NCBI RefSeq assembly: GCF_000003605.2 | Contig: NW_003119239.1 | Coordinates: 1 to 33,039, forward strand | From: Saccoglossus kowalevskii | Taxonomy: Eukaryota > Hemichordata > Enteropneusta > Harrimaniidae | Direction of reading: 5' to 3' | Length of the DNA stretch: 33,039 bases | Shown: positions 12,601-26,569 of the stretch, in pieces | Position numbering within the stretch: position 1 is the first letter of the stretch | Layout of the letters: each line of letters starts with the position of its first letter | Made by a program: the position numbers and the translations under genes | Notes under the pieces: generated by a model | Seen by the model: the letters and a program-made list of their open reading frames with translations, nothing else | Told to the model about the DNA's origin: nothing | Database searches by the model: none

Positions 12601-12733
12601 GAATCTTGACTGACAAAGATGACGCCATCTCAAGTAGGAATTGTAAATCAGAATTATGACATCATAGCTTTACACTAAATGTAGTGTAACAAGAATTTGT
12701 TAGTAGTGACTTTTAATAATGATGAATCTTGAC
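12601..12733. repeat. 10-bp direct repeat GAATCTTGAC bracketing the array edge
   Basis: GAATCTTGAC occurs at 12601-12610 and at 12724-12733. The second copy spans the left boundary of the 73-bp array and includes the first GAC of the first unit. ATCTTGACAG is also a common form of the unit junction inside the array. The repeat could be microhomology involved in founding the array, or a target-site-like remnant; its shortness prevents a choice. Confidence 0.55.
12670..12689. repeat. Perfect inverted repeat, 8-bp stem and 4-nt loop
   Basis: TTACACTA at 12670-12677 and TAGTGTAA at 12682-12689 are exact reverse complements around the loop AATG. Pairing does not extend outward (T at 12669, C at 12690). 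It lies about 36 bp before the 73-bp array. There is no T-run after it, and nothing suggests a terminator or RNA gene. Confidence 0.7.
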
Positions 12734-15700
12734 AGCGTTATATTGGATTTGAAGAAGTGTCTATATGCAATAATGTGTTTTACTTCACCTATCATATTAT
12801 CTCGACAGCGTTATATTGGATTTGAAGAAGTGTCTATATGCAATAATGTGTTTTACTTCACCTATCATATTATCTCGACAGCGTTATATTGGATTTAAAG
12901 AAGTGTCTATATGCAATAATGTGTTTTACTTCACCTATCATATTATCTCTACAGCGTTATATTGGATTAGAAGAATGGTCTAGATGCAATAATGTGTTTT
13001 ACTTCACCTATCATATTATCTCTACAGCGTTATATTGGATTTGAAGAATGGTCTATATGCAATAATGTGTTTTACTTCACCTATCATATTATCTATACAG
13101 CGTTATATTGGATTTGAAGAAGTGTCTATATGCAATAATGTGTTTTACTTCACCTATCATATTATCTCTACAGCGTTATATTGGATTTGAAGAAGTGTCT
13201 ATATGCAATAATGTGTTTTACTTCACCTATCATATTATCTATACAGCGTTATATTGGATTTGAAGAATGGTCTATATGCAATAATGTGTTTTACTTCACC
13301 TATCATATTATCTATACAGCGTTATATTGGATTTGAAGAATGGTCTATATGCAATAATGTGTTTTACTTCACCTATCATATTATCTATACAGCGTTATAT
13401 TGGATTTGAAGAAGTGTCTATATGCAATAATGTGTTTTACTTCACCTATCATATTATCTCGACAGCGTTATATTGGATTTGAAGAAGTGTCTATATACAA
13501 TAATGTGTTTTACTTCACCTATCATATTATCTTGACAGCGTTATATTGGATTTGAAGAATGGTCTATATGCAATAATGTGTTTTACTTCACCTATCATAT
13601 TATCTCGACAGCGTTATTTTGGATTTGAAGAAGGGTCTATATGCAATAATGTGTTTTACTTCACCTATCATATTATCTCGACAGTGTTATATTGGATTTG
13701 AAGAAGTGTCTATATGCAATAATGTGTTTTACTTCACCTATCATATTATCTCGACAGCGTTATATTGGATTTGAAGAAGTGTCTATATGCAATAATGTGT
13801 TTTACTTCACCTATCATATTATCTTGACAGCATTATATTGGATTTGAAGAAGTGTCTATATGCAATAATGTGTTTTACTTCACCTATCATATTATCTATA
13901 CAGCGTTATATTGGATTTGAAGAAGTGTCTATATGCAATAATGTGTTTTACTTCACCTATCATATTATCTTGACAGCGTTATATTGGATTTGAAGAAGGG
14001 TCTATATGCAATAATGTGTTTTACTTCACCTATCATATTATCTCGACAGCGTTATATTGGATTAGAAGAATGGTCTATATGCAATAATGTGTTTTACTTC
14101 ACCTATCATATTATCTTGACAGCGTTATATTGGATTTGAAGAATGGTCTATATGCAATAATGTGTTTTACTTCACCTATCATATTATCTTGACAGCGTTA
14201 TATTGGATTTGAAGAAGTGTCTATATGCAATAATGTGTTTTACTTCACCTATCATATTATCTAGACAGCGTTATATTGGATTTGAAGAATGGTCTATATG
14301 CAATGTGTTTTACTTCACCTATCATATTATCTAGACAGCGTTATATTGGATTTGAAGAAGTGTCTATATGCAATAATGTGTTTTACTTCACCTATCATAT
14401 TATCTTGACAGCGTTATATTGGATTTAAAGAAGTGTCTATATGCAATAATGTGTTTTACTTCACCTATCATATTATCTTGACAGCGTTATATTGGATTTA
14501 AAGAAGTGTCTATATGCAATAATGTGTTTTACTTCACCTATCATATTATCTCGACAGCGTTATATTGGATTTGAAGAATGGTCTATATGCAATAATGTGT
14601 TTTACTTCACCTATCATATTATCTTGACAGCGTTATATTGGATTTAAAGAAGTGTCTATATGCAATAATGTGTTTTACTTCATCTATCATATTATCTCGA
14701 CAGCGTTATATTGGATTTAAAGAAGTGTCTATATGCAATAATGTGTTTTACTTCACCTATCATATTATCTCAACAGCGTTATATTGGATTTGAAGAATGG
14801 TCTATATGCAATAATGTGTTTTACTTCACCTATCATATTATCTGGACAGCGTTATATTGGATTTGAAGAATGGTCTATATGCAATAATGTGTTTTACTTC
14901 ACCTATCATATTATCTCAACAGCGTTATATTGGATTTGAAGAATGGTCTATATGCAATAATGTGTTTTACTTCACCTATCATATTATCTCAACAGCGTTA
15001 TATTGGATTTAAAGAAGTGTCTATATGCAATAATGTGTTTTACTTCACCTATCATATTATCTCAACAGTGTTATATTGGATTTAAAGAAGTGTCTATATG
15101 CAATAATGTGTTTTACTTCACCTATCATATTATCTCAACAGCGTTATATTGGATTTGAAGAATGGTCTATATGCAATAATGTGTTTTACTTCACCTATCA
15201 TATTATCTCAACAGCGTTATATTGGATTTAAAGAAGTGTCTATATGCAATAATGTGTTTTACTTCACCTATCATATTATCTCAACAGCGTTATATTGGAT
15301 TTGAAGAATGGTCTATATGTAATAATGTGTTTTACTTCACCTATCATATTATCTCGACAGTGTTATATTGGATTTGAAGAATGGTCTATATGCAATAATG
15401 TGTTTTACTTCACCTATCATATTATCTCGACAGCGTTATATTGGATTTGAAGAAGTGTCTATATGCAATAATGTGTTTTACTTCACCTATCATATTAACT
15501 TGACAGCGTTATATTGGATTTGAAGAATGGTCTATATGTAATAATGTGTTTTACTTCACCTATCATATTATCTTGACAGCGTTATATTGGATTTGAAGAA
15601 GTGTCTATATGCAATAATGTGTTTTACTTCACCTATCATATTATCTTGACAGCGTTATATTGGATTTGAAGAAGTGTCTATATGCAATAATGTGTTTTAC

Positions 15701-16934
15701 TTCACCTATCATATTATCTCGACAGTGTTATATTGGATTTGAAGAAGTGTCTATATGCAATAATGTGTTTTACTTCACCTATCATATTATCTCTACAGCG
15801 TTATATTGGATTTGAAGAAGTGTCTATATGCAATAATGTGTTTTACTTCACCTATCATATTATCTTGACAGCGTTATATTGGATTTGAAGAATGGTCTAT
15901 ATGCAATAATGTGTTTTACTTCACCTATCATATTATCTCGACAGCGTTATATTGGATTTGAAGAATGGTCTATATGTAATAATGTGTTTCACTTCACCTA
16001 TCATATTATCTCGACAGCGTTATATTGGATTTGAAGAATGGTCTATATGCAATAATGTGTTTTACTTCACCTATCATATTATCTCGACAGCGTTATATTG
16101 GATTTGAAGAAGTGTCTATATGCAATAATGTGTTTTACTTCACCTATCATATTATCTTGACAGCGTTATATTGGATTTGAAGAATGGTCTATATGCAATA
16201 ATGTGTTTTACTTCACCTATCATATTATCTCGACAGCGTTATATTGGATTTGAAGAATGGTCTATATGCAATAATGTGTTTTACTTCACCTATCATATTA
16301 TCTAGACAGCGTTATATTGGATTTGAAGAATGGTCTATATGCAATAATGTGTTTTACTTCACCTATCATATTATCTTGACAGCGTTATATTGGATTTGAA
16401 GAAGTGTCTATATGCAATAATGTGTTTTACTTCACCTATCATATTATCTCGACAGCGTTATTTTGGATTTGAAGAATGGTCTATATGCAATAATGTGTTT
16501 TACTTCACCTATCATATTATCTTGACAGCGTTATATTGGATTTGAAGAAGTGTCTATATGCAATAATGTGTTTTACTTCACCTATCATATTATCTCGACA
16601 GCGTTATTTTGGATTTGAAGAAGTGTCTATATGCAATAATGTGTTTTACTTCACCTATCATATTATCTTGACAGCGTTATATTGGATTTGAAGAAGTGTC
16701 TATATGCAATAATGTGTTTTACTTCACCTATCATATTATCTTGACAGCGTTATATTGGATTTGAAGAAGTGTCTATATGCAATAATGTGTTTTACTTCAC
16801 CTATCATATTATCTCAACAGCGTTATATTGGATTTGAAGAAGTGTCTATATGCAATAATGTGTTTTACTTCACCTATCATATTATCTAGACAGCGTTATA
16901 TTGGATTTGAAGAAGTGTCTATATGCAATAATGT

Positions 16935-17016
16935 GTTTTACTTCACTATCATATATCTCGACAGCGTTATATGGATTTGAAGAATGGTCTAGATGCAATA
17001 ATGTGTTTTACTTCAC
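16935..17016. repeat. Four 1-bp deletions clustered within about one unit
   Basis: The segment has CTTCACTATC for CTTCACCTATC twice (near 16943 and 17013), ATCATATATCTC for ATCATATTATCTC and TTATATGGATTT for TTATATTGGATTT. Such a density of single-base losses in homopolymers and doublets is unusual for this array. It may be a real degenerate patch or a local consensus error. Confidence 0.65.
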
Positions 17017-17030
17017 TATCATATTATCTT

Positions 17031-17906
17031 GACAGCGTTATATTGGATTTGAAGAAGTGTCTATATGCAATAATGTGTTTTACTTCACCTATCATATTAT
17101 CTTGACAGCGTTATATTGGATTTGAAGAAGTGTCTATATGCAATAATGTGTTTTACTTCACCTATCATATTATCTCAACAGCGTTATATTGGATTTGAAG
17201 AATGGTCTATATGCAATAATGTGTTTTACTTCACCTATCATATTATCTCGACAGCGTTATATTGGATTTGAAGAATGGTCTATATGCAATAATGTGTTTT
17301 ACTTCACCTATCATATTATCTTGACAGCGTTATATTGGATTTGAAGAAGTGTCTACATGCAATAATGTGTTTTACTTCACCTATCATATTATCTCTACAG
17401 CGTTATATTGGATTTGAAGAATGGTCTATATGCAATAATGTGTTTTACTTCACCTATCATATTATCTTGACAGCGTTATATTGGATTTGAAGAAGTGTCT
17501 ATATGCAATAATGTGTTTTACTTCACCTATCATATTATCTTGACAGCGTTATATTGGATTTGAAGAAGTGTCTATATGCAATAATGTGTTTTACTTCACC
17601 TATCATATTATCTCAACAGCGTTATATTGGATTTGAAGAATGGTCTATATGCAATAATGTGTTTTACTTCACCTATCATATTATCTCGACAGCGTTATAT
17701 TGGATTTGAAGAATGGTCTATATGCAATAATGTGTTTTACTTCACCTATCATATTATCTTGACAGCGTTATATTGGATTTGAAGAAGTGTCTACATGCAA
17801 TAATGTGTTTTACTTCACCTATCATATTATCTCTACAGCGTTATATTGGATTTGAAGAATGGTCTATATGCAATAATGTGTTTTACTTCACCTATCATAT
17901 TATCTC
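17031..17906. repeat. 6-unit (438-bp) higher-order tandem duplication in the 73-bp array
   Basis: Two consecutive copies, 17031-17468 and 17469-17906. Each copy has the same series of junction and trinucleotide subtypes: TG/GTG, TG/GTG, CA/TGG, CG/TGG, TG/GTG, CT/TGG. The fifth unit in both copies carries the rare TCTACATGC (17352 and 17790, 438 bp apart). A partial third run of the same order follows at about 17979 after one extra unit, without the TCTACATGC marker. Confidence 0.85.
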
Positions 17907-19877
17907 TACAGCGTTATATTGGATTTGAAGAAGTGTCTATATGCAATAATGTGTTTTACTTCACCTATCATATTATCTTGACAGCGTTATATTGGATTTG
18001 AAGAAGTGTCTATATGCAATAATGTGTTTTACTTCACCTATCATATTATCTTGACAGCGTTATATTGGATTTGAAGAAGTGTCTATATGCAATAATGTGT
18101 TTTACTTCACCTATCATATTATCTCAACAGCGTTATATTGGATTTGAAGAATGGTCTAGATGCAATAATGTGTTTTACTTCACCTATCATATTATCTCGA
18201 TAGCGTTATATTGGATTTGAAGAATGGTCTATATGCAATAATGTGTTTTACTTCACCTATCATATTATCTCGACAGCGTTATATTGGATTTGAAGAAGTG
18301 TCTATATGCAATAATGTGTTTTACTTCACCTATCATATTATCTCGACAGCGTTATATTGGATTTAAAGAATGGTCTATATGCAATAATGTGTTTTACTTC
18401 ACCTATCATATTATCTCTACAGCGTTATATTGGATTTGAAGAAGTGTCTATATGCAATAATGTGTTTTACTTCACCTATCATATTATCTCGACAGCGTTA
18501 TATTGGATTTAAAGAATGGTCTATATGCAATAATGTGTTTTACTTCACCTATCATATTATCTCGACAGCGTTATATTGGATTTGAAGAATGGTCTATATG
18601 CAATAATGTGTTTTACTTCACCTATCATATTATCTCAACAGCGTTATATTGGATTTGAAGAATGGTCTATATGCAATAATGTGTTTTACTTCACCTATCA
18701 TATTATCTCGACAGCGTTATATTGGATTTGAAGAATGGTCTATATGCAATAATGTGTTTTACTTCACCTATCATATTATCTAGACAGCGTTATATTGGAT
18801 TTGAAGAATGGTCTAGATGCAATAATGTGTTTTACTTCACCTATCATATTATCTCGACAGCGTTATATTGGATTTGAAGAAGTGTCTATATGCAATAATG
18901 TGTTTTACTTCACCTATCATATTATCTCGACGGCGTTATATTGGATTTGAAGAAGTGTCTATATGCAATAATGTGTTTTACTTCACCTATCATATTATCT
19001 CGACAGCGTTATATTGGATTTGAAGAATGGTCTAGATGCAATAATGTGTTTTACTTCACCTATCATATTATCTCGACAGCGTTATATTGGATTTGAAGAA
19101 TGGTCTAGATGCAATAATGTGTTTTACTTCACCTATCATATTATCTAGACAGCGTTATATTGGATTTGAAGAAGTGTCTATATGCAATAATGTGTTTTAC
19201 TTCACCTATCATATTATCTCTACAGCGTTATATTGGATTTGAAGAATGGTCTATATGCAATAATGTGTTTTACTTCACCTATCATATTATCTCGACAGCG
19301 TTATATTGGATTAGAAGAATGGTCTATATGCAATAATGTGTTTTACTTCACCTATCATATTATCTCTACAGCGTTATATTGGATTTGAAGAATGGTCTAT
19401 ATGCAATAATGTGTTTTACTTCACCTATCATATTATCTCGACAGCGTTATATTGGATTTGAAGAAGTGTCTATATGCAATAATGTGTTTTACTTCACCTA
19501 TCATATTATCTCTACAGCGTTATATTGGATTTGAAGAATGGTCTATATGCAATAATGTGTTTTACTTCACCTATCATATTATCTAGACAGCGTTATATTG
19601 GATTTGAAGAAGTGTCTATATGCAATAATGTGTTTTACTTCACCTATCATATTATCTCGACAGCGTTATATTGGATTTGAAGAATGGTCTATATGCAATA
19701 ATGTGTTTTACTTCACCTATCATATTATCTCGACAGTGTTATATTGGATTTGAAGAATGGTCTAGATGCAATAATGTGTTTTACTTCACCTATCATATTA
19801 TCTCTACAGCGTTATATTGGATTTGAAGAATGGTCTATATGCAATAATGTGTTTTACTTCACCTATCATATTATCTC

Positions 19878-20170
19878 GACAGCGTTATATTGGATTAGAA
19901 GAATGGTCTATATGCAATAATGTGTTTTACTTCACCTATCATATTATCTTGACAGCGTTATATTGGATTTGAAGAATGGTCTATATGCAATAATGTGTTT
20001 TACTTCACCTATCATATTATCTTGACAGCGTTATATTGGATTTGAAGAAGTGTCTATATGCAATAATGTGTTTTACTTCACCTATCATATTATCTCGACA
20101 GTGTTATATTGGATTTAAAGAATGGTCTATATGCAATAATGTGTTTTTCTTCACCTATCATATTATCTCT
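19878..20170. repeat. 4-unit block repeated 6348 bp downstream, copy 1
   Basis: Four units with an unusual order: GGATTAGAAG with TGG, then TG/TGG, TG/GTG, and a unit combining ACAGTGTTA, GGATTTAAAG and GTGTTTTTCTTC. The same four units in the same order begin at 26226. The offset is 6348 bp at both ends of the block, equal to 87 units minus the 3 bp net deletion between them. Confidence 0.8.
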
Positions 20171-23100
20171 ACAGTGTTATATTGGATTTGAAGAATGGTC
20201 TATATGCAATAATGTGTTTTACTTCACCTATCATATTATCTCGGCAGCGTTATATTGGATTTGAAGAATGGTCTATATGCAATAATGTGTTTTACTTCAC
20301 CTATCATATTATCTCGACAGCGTTATATTGGATTTGAAGAATGGTCTATATGCAATAATGTGTTTTACTTCACCTATCATATTATCTTGACAGCGTTATA
20401 TTGGATTTGAAGAAGTGTCTATATGCAATAATGTGTTTTACTTCACCTATCATTATCTCGACAGCGTTATATTGGATTTGAAGAATGGTCTATATGCAAT
20501 AATGTGTTTTACTTCACCTATCATATTATCTCGACAGCGTTATATTGGATTTGAAGAAGGGTCTATATGCAATAATGTGTTTTACTTCACCTATCATATT
20601 ATCCCGACAGCGTTATATTGGATTTGAAGAAGTGTCTATATGCAATAATGTGTTTTACTTCACCTATCATATTATCTCGACAGTGTTATATTGGATTTGA
20701 AGAAGTGTCTATATGCAATAATGTGTTTTACTTCACCTATCATATTATCCCGACAGCGTTATATTGGATTTGAAGAATGGTCTATATGCAATAATGTGTT
20801 TTACTTCACCTATCATATTATCTAGACAGCGTTATATTGGATTTGAAGAAGTGTCTATATGCAATAATGTGTTTTACTTCACCTATCATATTATCTCGAC
20901 AGCGTTATATTGGATTTGAAGAATGGTCTATATGCAATAATGTGTTTTACTTCACCTATCATATTATCTCTACAGCGTTATATTGGATTTGAAGAAGTGT
21001 CTATATGCAATAATGTGTTTTACTTCACCTATCATATTATCCCGACAGCGTTATATTGGATTTGAAGAAGTGTCTATATGCAATAATGTGTTTTACTTCA
21101 CCTATCATATTATCTCTACAGAGTTATATTGGATTTGAAGAATGGTCTATATGCGATAATGTGTTTTACTTCACCTATCATATTATCTCGACAGCGTTAT
21201 ATTGGATTTGAAGAAGTGTCTATATGCAATAATGTGTTTTACTTCACCTATCATATTATCTCGACAGCGTTATATTGGATTTGAAGAAGTGTCTATATGC
21301 AATAATGTGTTTTACTTCACCTATCATATTATCTTGACAGCGTTATATTGGATTTGAAGAAGTGTCTATATGCAATAATGTGTTTTACTTCACCTATCAT
21401 ATTATCTCGACAGCGTTATATTGGATTTGAAGAATGGTCTATATGCAATAATGTGTTTTACTTCACCTATCATATTATCTCGACAGCGTTATATTGGATT
21501 TGAAGAAGTGTCTATATACAATAATGTGTTTTACTTCACCTATCATATTATCTCGACAGCGTTATATTGGATTTGAAGAATGGTCTATATGCAATAATGT
21601 GTTTTACTTCACCTATCATATTATCTCAACAGCGTTATATTGGATTTGAAGAAGTGTCTATATGTAATAATGTGTTTTACTTCACCTATCATATTATCTC
21701 GACAGCGTTATATTGGATTTGAAGAATGGTCTATATGCAATAATGTGTTTTACTTCACCTATCATATTATCTTGACAGCGTTATATTGGATTTGAAGAAG
21801 TGTCTATATGCAATAATGTGTTTTACTTCACCTATCATATTATCTCGACAGCGTTATATTGGATTTGAAGAAGTGTCTATATGTAATAATGTGTTTTACT
21901 TCACCTATCATATTATCTCAACAGCGTTATATTGGATTTGAAGAAGTGTCTATATGCAATAATGTGTTTTACTTCACCTATCATATTATCTCGACAGCGT
22001 TATATTGGATTTGAAGAAGTGTCTATATGTAATAATGTGTTTTACTTCACCTATCATATTATCTAGACAGCGTTATATTGGATTTGAAGAAGTGTCTATA
22101 TGCAATAATGTGTTTTACTTCACCTATCATATTATCTCGACAGCGTTATATTGGATTTGAAGAATGGTCTAGATGCAATAATGTGTTTTACTTCACCTAT
22201 CATATTATCTTGACAGCGTTATATTGGATTTGAAGAAGTGTCTATATGCAATAATGTGTTTTACTTCACCTATCATATTATCTTGACAGCGTTATATTGG
22301 ATTTGAAGAAGTGTCTATATGCAATAATGTGTTTTTACTTCACCTATCATATTATCTCAACAGCGTTATATTGGATTGAAGAAGTGTCTATATGTAATAA
22401 TGTGTTTTACTTCACCTATCATATTATCTCGACAGCGTTATATTGGATTTGAAGAAGTGTCTATATGCAATAATGTGTTTTACTTCACCTATCATATTAT
22501 CTTGACAGCGTTATATTGGATTTGAAGAAGTGTCTATATGCAATAATGTGTTTTACTTCACCTATCATATTATCTCAACAGCGTTATATTGGATTTGAAG
22601 AATGGTCTATATGCAATAATGTGTTTTACTTCACCTATCATATTATCTCGACAGCGTTATATTGGATTTGAAGAAGTGTCTATATGCAATAATGTGTTTT
22701 ACTTCACCTATCATATTATCTCGACAGCGTTATATTGGATTTGAAGAAGTGTCTATATGCAATAATGTGTTTTACTTCACCTATCATATTATCTCAACAG
22801 CGTTATATTGGATTTGAAGAAGGGTCTATATGCAATAATGTGTTTTACTTCACCTATCATATTATCTTGACAGCGTTATATTGGATTTGAAGAAGGGTCT
22901 ATATGCAATAATGTGTTTTACTTCACCTATCATATTATCTTGACAGCGTTATATTGGATTTGAAGAAGGGTCTATATGCAATAATGTGTTTTACTTCACC
23001 TATCATATTATCTCAACAGCGTTATATTGGATTTGAAGAAGGGTCTATATGCAATAATGTGTTTTACTTCACCTATCATATTATCTTGACAGCGTTATAT

Positions 23101-24405
23101 TGGATTTGAAGAAGTGTCTATATGCAATAATGTGTTTTACTTCACCTATCATATTATCTCAACAGCGTTATATTGGATTTGAAGAAGGGTCTATATGCAA
23201 TAATGTGTTTTACTTCACCTATCATATTATCTTGACAGCGTTATATTGGATTTGAAGAAGGGTCTATATGCAATAATGTGTTTTACTTCACCTATCATAT
23301 TATCTCAACAGCGTTATATTTGATTTGAAGAATGGTCTATATGTAATAATGTGTTTTACTTCACCTATCATATTATCTCAACAGCGTTATATTGGATTTG
23401 AAGAATGGTCTATATGCAATAATGTGTTTTACTTCACCTATCATATTATCTCTACAGCGTTATATTGGATTTGAAGAATGGTCTATATGCAATAATGTGT
23501 TTTACTTCACCTATCATATTATCTCAACAGCGTTATATTGGATTTGAAGAAGTGTCTATATGCAATAATGTGTTTTACTTCACCTATCATATTATCTCAA
23601 CAGCGTTATATTGGATTTGAAGAAGTGTCTATATGCAATAATGTGTTTTACTTCACCTATCATATTATCTTGACAGCGTTATATTTGATTTGAAGAAGTG
23701 TCTATATGCAATAATGTGTTTTACTTCACCTATCATATTATCTCAACAGCGTTATATTGGATTTGAAGAAGTGTCTATATGCAATAATGTGTTTTACTTC
23801 ACCTATCATATTATCTCAACAGAGTTATATTGGATTTGAAGAAGTGTCTATATGCAATAATGTGTTTTACTTCACCTATCATATTATCTCAACAGCGTTA
23901 TATTGGATTTGAAGAAGGGTCTATATGCAATAATGTGTTTTACTTCACCTATCATATTATCTAGACAGCGTTATATTGGATTTGAAGAAGTGTCTATATG
24001 CAATAATGTGTTTTACTTCACCTATCATATTATCTAGACAGCGTTATATTGGATTTGAAGAATGGTCTATATGCAATAATGTGTTTTTACTTCACCTATC
24101 ATATTATCTAGACAGCGTTATATTGGATTTGAAGAATGGTCTATATGTAATAATGTGTTTTACTTCACCTATCATATTATCTCGACAGCGTTATATTGGA
24201 TTTGAAGAAGTGTTCTATATGCAATAATGTGTTTTACTTCACCTATCATATTATCTCGACAGCGTTATATTGGATTTGAAGAAAGTGTCTATATGCAATA
24301 ATGTGTTTTACTTCACCTATCATATTATCTCGACAGCGTTATATTGGATTTGAAGAAGTGTCTATATGCAATAATGTGTTTTACTTCACCTATCATATTA
24401 TCTAT

Positions 24406-25010
24406 ACAGCGTTATATTGGATTTGAAGAATGGTCTATATGCAATAATGTGTTTTACTTCACCTATCATATTATCTCGACAGCGTTATATTGGATTTGAA
24501 GAAGTGTCTATATGCAATAATGTGTTTTTCTTCACCTATCATTATCTCGACAGCGTTATATTGGATTTGAAGAAGGGTCTATATGCAATAATGTGTTTTA
24601 CTTCACCTATCATATTATCTCGACAGCGTTATATTGGATTTGAAGAATGGTCTATATACAATAATGTGTTTTACTTCACCTATCATATTATCTCGACAGC
24701 GTTATATTGGATTTGAAGAATGGTCTATATGCAATAATGTGTTTTACTTCACCTATCATATTATCTCGACAGCGTTATATTGGATTTGAAGAAGTGTCTA
24801 TATGCAATAATGTGTTTTTCTTCACCTATCATTATCTCGACAGCGTTATATTGGATTTGAAGAAGGGTCTATATGCAATAATGTGTTTTACTTCACCTAT
24901 CATATTATCTCGACAGCGTTATATTGGATTTGAAGAATGGTCTATATACAATAATGTGTTTTACTTCACCTATCATATTATCTCGACAGCGTTATATTGG
25001 ATTTGAAGAA
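24406..25010. repeat. Perfect 290-bp tandem duplication (4 units minus 2 bp)
   Basis: The sequence 24406-24720 is identical to 24696-25010, so a 290-bp segment is tandemly duplicated with a further 25 bp of identity. Each copy carries the same private features: GTGTTTTTCTTC, a 2-bp deletion giving ATCATTATCTC, a GGG-type unit, and TATATACA in place of TATATGCA. Two further units of the same kind (GGG, then TATACA) follow at 25011. Shared private indels indicate a very recent duplication. Confidence 0.9.
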
Positions 25011-26225
25011 GGGTCTATATGCAATAATGTGTTTTACTTCACCTATCATATTATCTCGACAGCGTTATATTGGATTTGAAGAATGGTCTATATACAATAA
25101 TGTGTTTTACTTCACCTATCATATTATCTCGACAGCGTTATATTGGATTTGAAGAAGTGTCTATATGCAATAATGTGTTTCACTTCACCTATCATATTAT
25201 CTTGACAGCGTTATATTGGATTTGAAGAAGTGTCTATATGCAATAATGTGTTTTACTTCACCTATCATATTATCTCTACAGCGTTATATTGGATTTGAAG
25301 AATGGTCTATATGCAATAATGTGTTTTACTTCACCTATCATATTATCTTGACAGCGTTATATTGGATTTGAAGAAGTGTCTATATGCAATAATGTGTTTT
25401 ACTTCACCTATCATATTATCTCGACAGCGTTATATTGGATTTGAAGAAGTGTCTATATGCAATAATGTGTTTTACTTCACCTATCATATTATCTCAACAG
25501 CGTTATATTGGATTTGAAGAAGTGTCTATATGCAATAATGTGTTTTACTTCACCTATCATATTATCTCGACAGCGTTATATTGGATTTGAAGAAGTGTCT
25601 ATATGCAATAATGTGTTTTACTTCACCTATCATATTATCTCGACAGCGTTATATTGGATTTGAAGAAGTGTCTATATGCAATAATGTGTTTTACTTCACC
25701 TATCATATTATCTCGACAGCGTTATATTGGATTTGAAGAAGTGTCTATATGCAATAATGTGTTTTACTTCACCTATCATATTATCTTGACAGCGTTATAT
25801 TGGATTTGAAGAAGTGTCTATATGCAATAATGTGTTTTACTTCACCTATCATATTATCTTGACAGCGTTATATTGGATTTGAAGAAGTGTCTATATGCAA
25901 TAATGTGTTTTACTTCACCTATCATATTATCTAGACAGCGTTATATTGGATTTGAAGAAGTGTCTATATGCAATAATGTGATTTACTTCACCTATCATAT
26001 TATCTTGACAGCGTTATATTGGATTTGAAGAAGTGTCTATATGCAATAATGTGTTTTACTTCACCTATCATATTATCTTGACAGCGTTATATTGGATTTG
26101 AAGAAGTGTCTATATGCAATAATGTGTTTTACTTCACCTATCATATTATCTTGACAGCGTTATATTGGATTTGAAGAAGTGTCTATATGCAATAATGTGT
26201 TTTACTTCACCTATCATATTATCTC

Positions 26226-26518
26226 GACAGCGTTATATTGGATTAGAAGAATGGTCTATATGCAATAATGTGTTTTACTTCACCTATCATATTATCTTGA
26301 CAGCGTTATATTGGATTTGAAGAATGGTCTATATGCAATAATGTGTTTTACTTCACCTATCATATTATCTTGACAGCGTTATATTGGATTTGAAGAAGTG
26401 TCTATATGCAATAATGTGTTTTACTTCACCTATCATATTATCTCGACAGTGTTATATTGGATTTAAAGAATGGTCTATATGCAATAATGTGTTTTTCTTC
26501 ACCTATCATATTATCTCT
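26226..26518. repeat. 4-unit block repeated 6348 bp upstream, copy 2
   Basis: The distal copy of the block at 19878. It has the same unusual unit combining ACAGTGTTA, GGATTTAAAG and GTGTTTTTCTTC (26489, versus 20141). It lies immediately before the indel-rich segment starting at 26570. Confidence 0.8.
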
Positions 26519-26569
26519 ACAGCGTTATATTGGATTTGAAGAATGGTCTATATGCAATAATGTGTTTTA

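Larger units (their letters stand above)
12271..12725. other. Single-copy AT-rich spacer between the two arrays, no supported gene
   Basis: About 455 bp that match neither repeat unit. The sequence is AT-rich and non-repetitive. It contains an ORF of 81 codons (12309-12554, + strand) that opens directly after a TGA stop, would have to start at TTG, and has no methionine codon inside; I do not consider it a gene. The spacer also holds a perfect short hairpin, an AATAAA hexamer and several CRE-like motifs (TTACGTCA at 12398-12405, TGACATCA at 12657-12664) that are too short to call as sites. I do not recognise a transposon, RNA gene or exon here. It could be ancestral flanking DNA caught between two expanding arrays. 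Confidence 0.85.

Noticed and set aside
24417-25006. Two identical 99-codon ORFs in the 73-bp array, and similar 70-83 codon ORFs at 20415 and 23976
   Set aside because: They are frames left open by local 1-2 bp indels in the satellite, and the identity reflects the 290-bp duplication. They are not genes.
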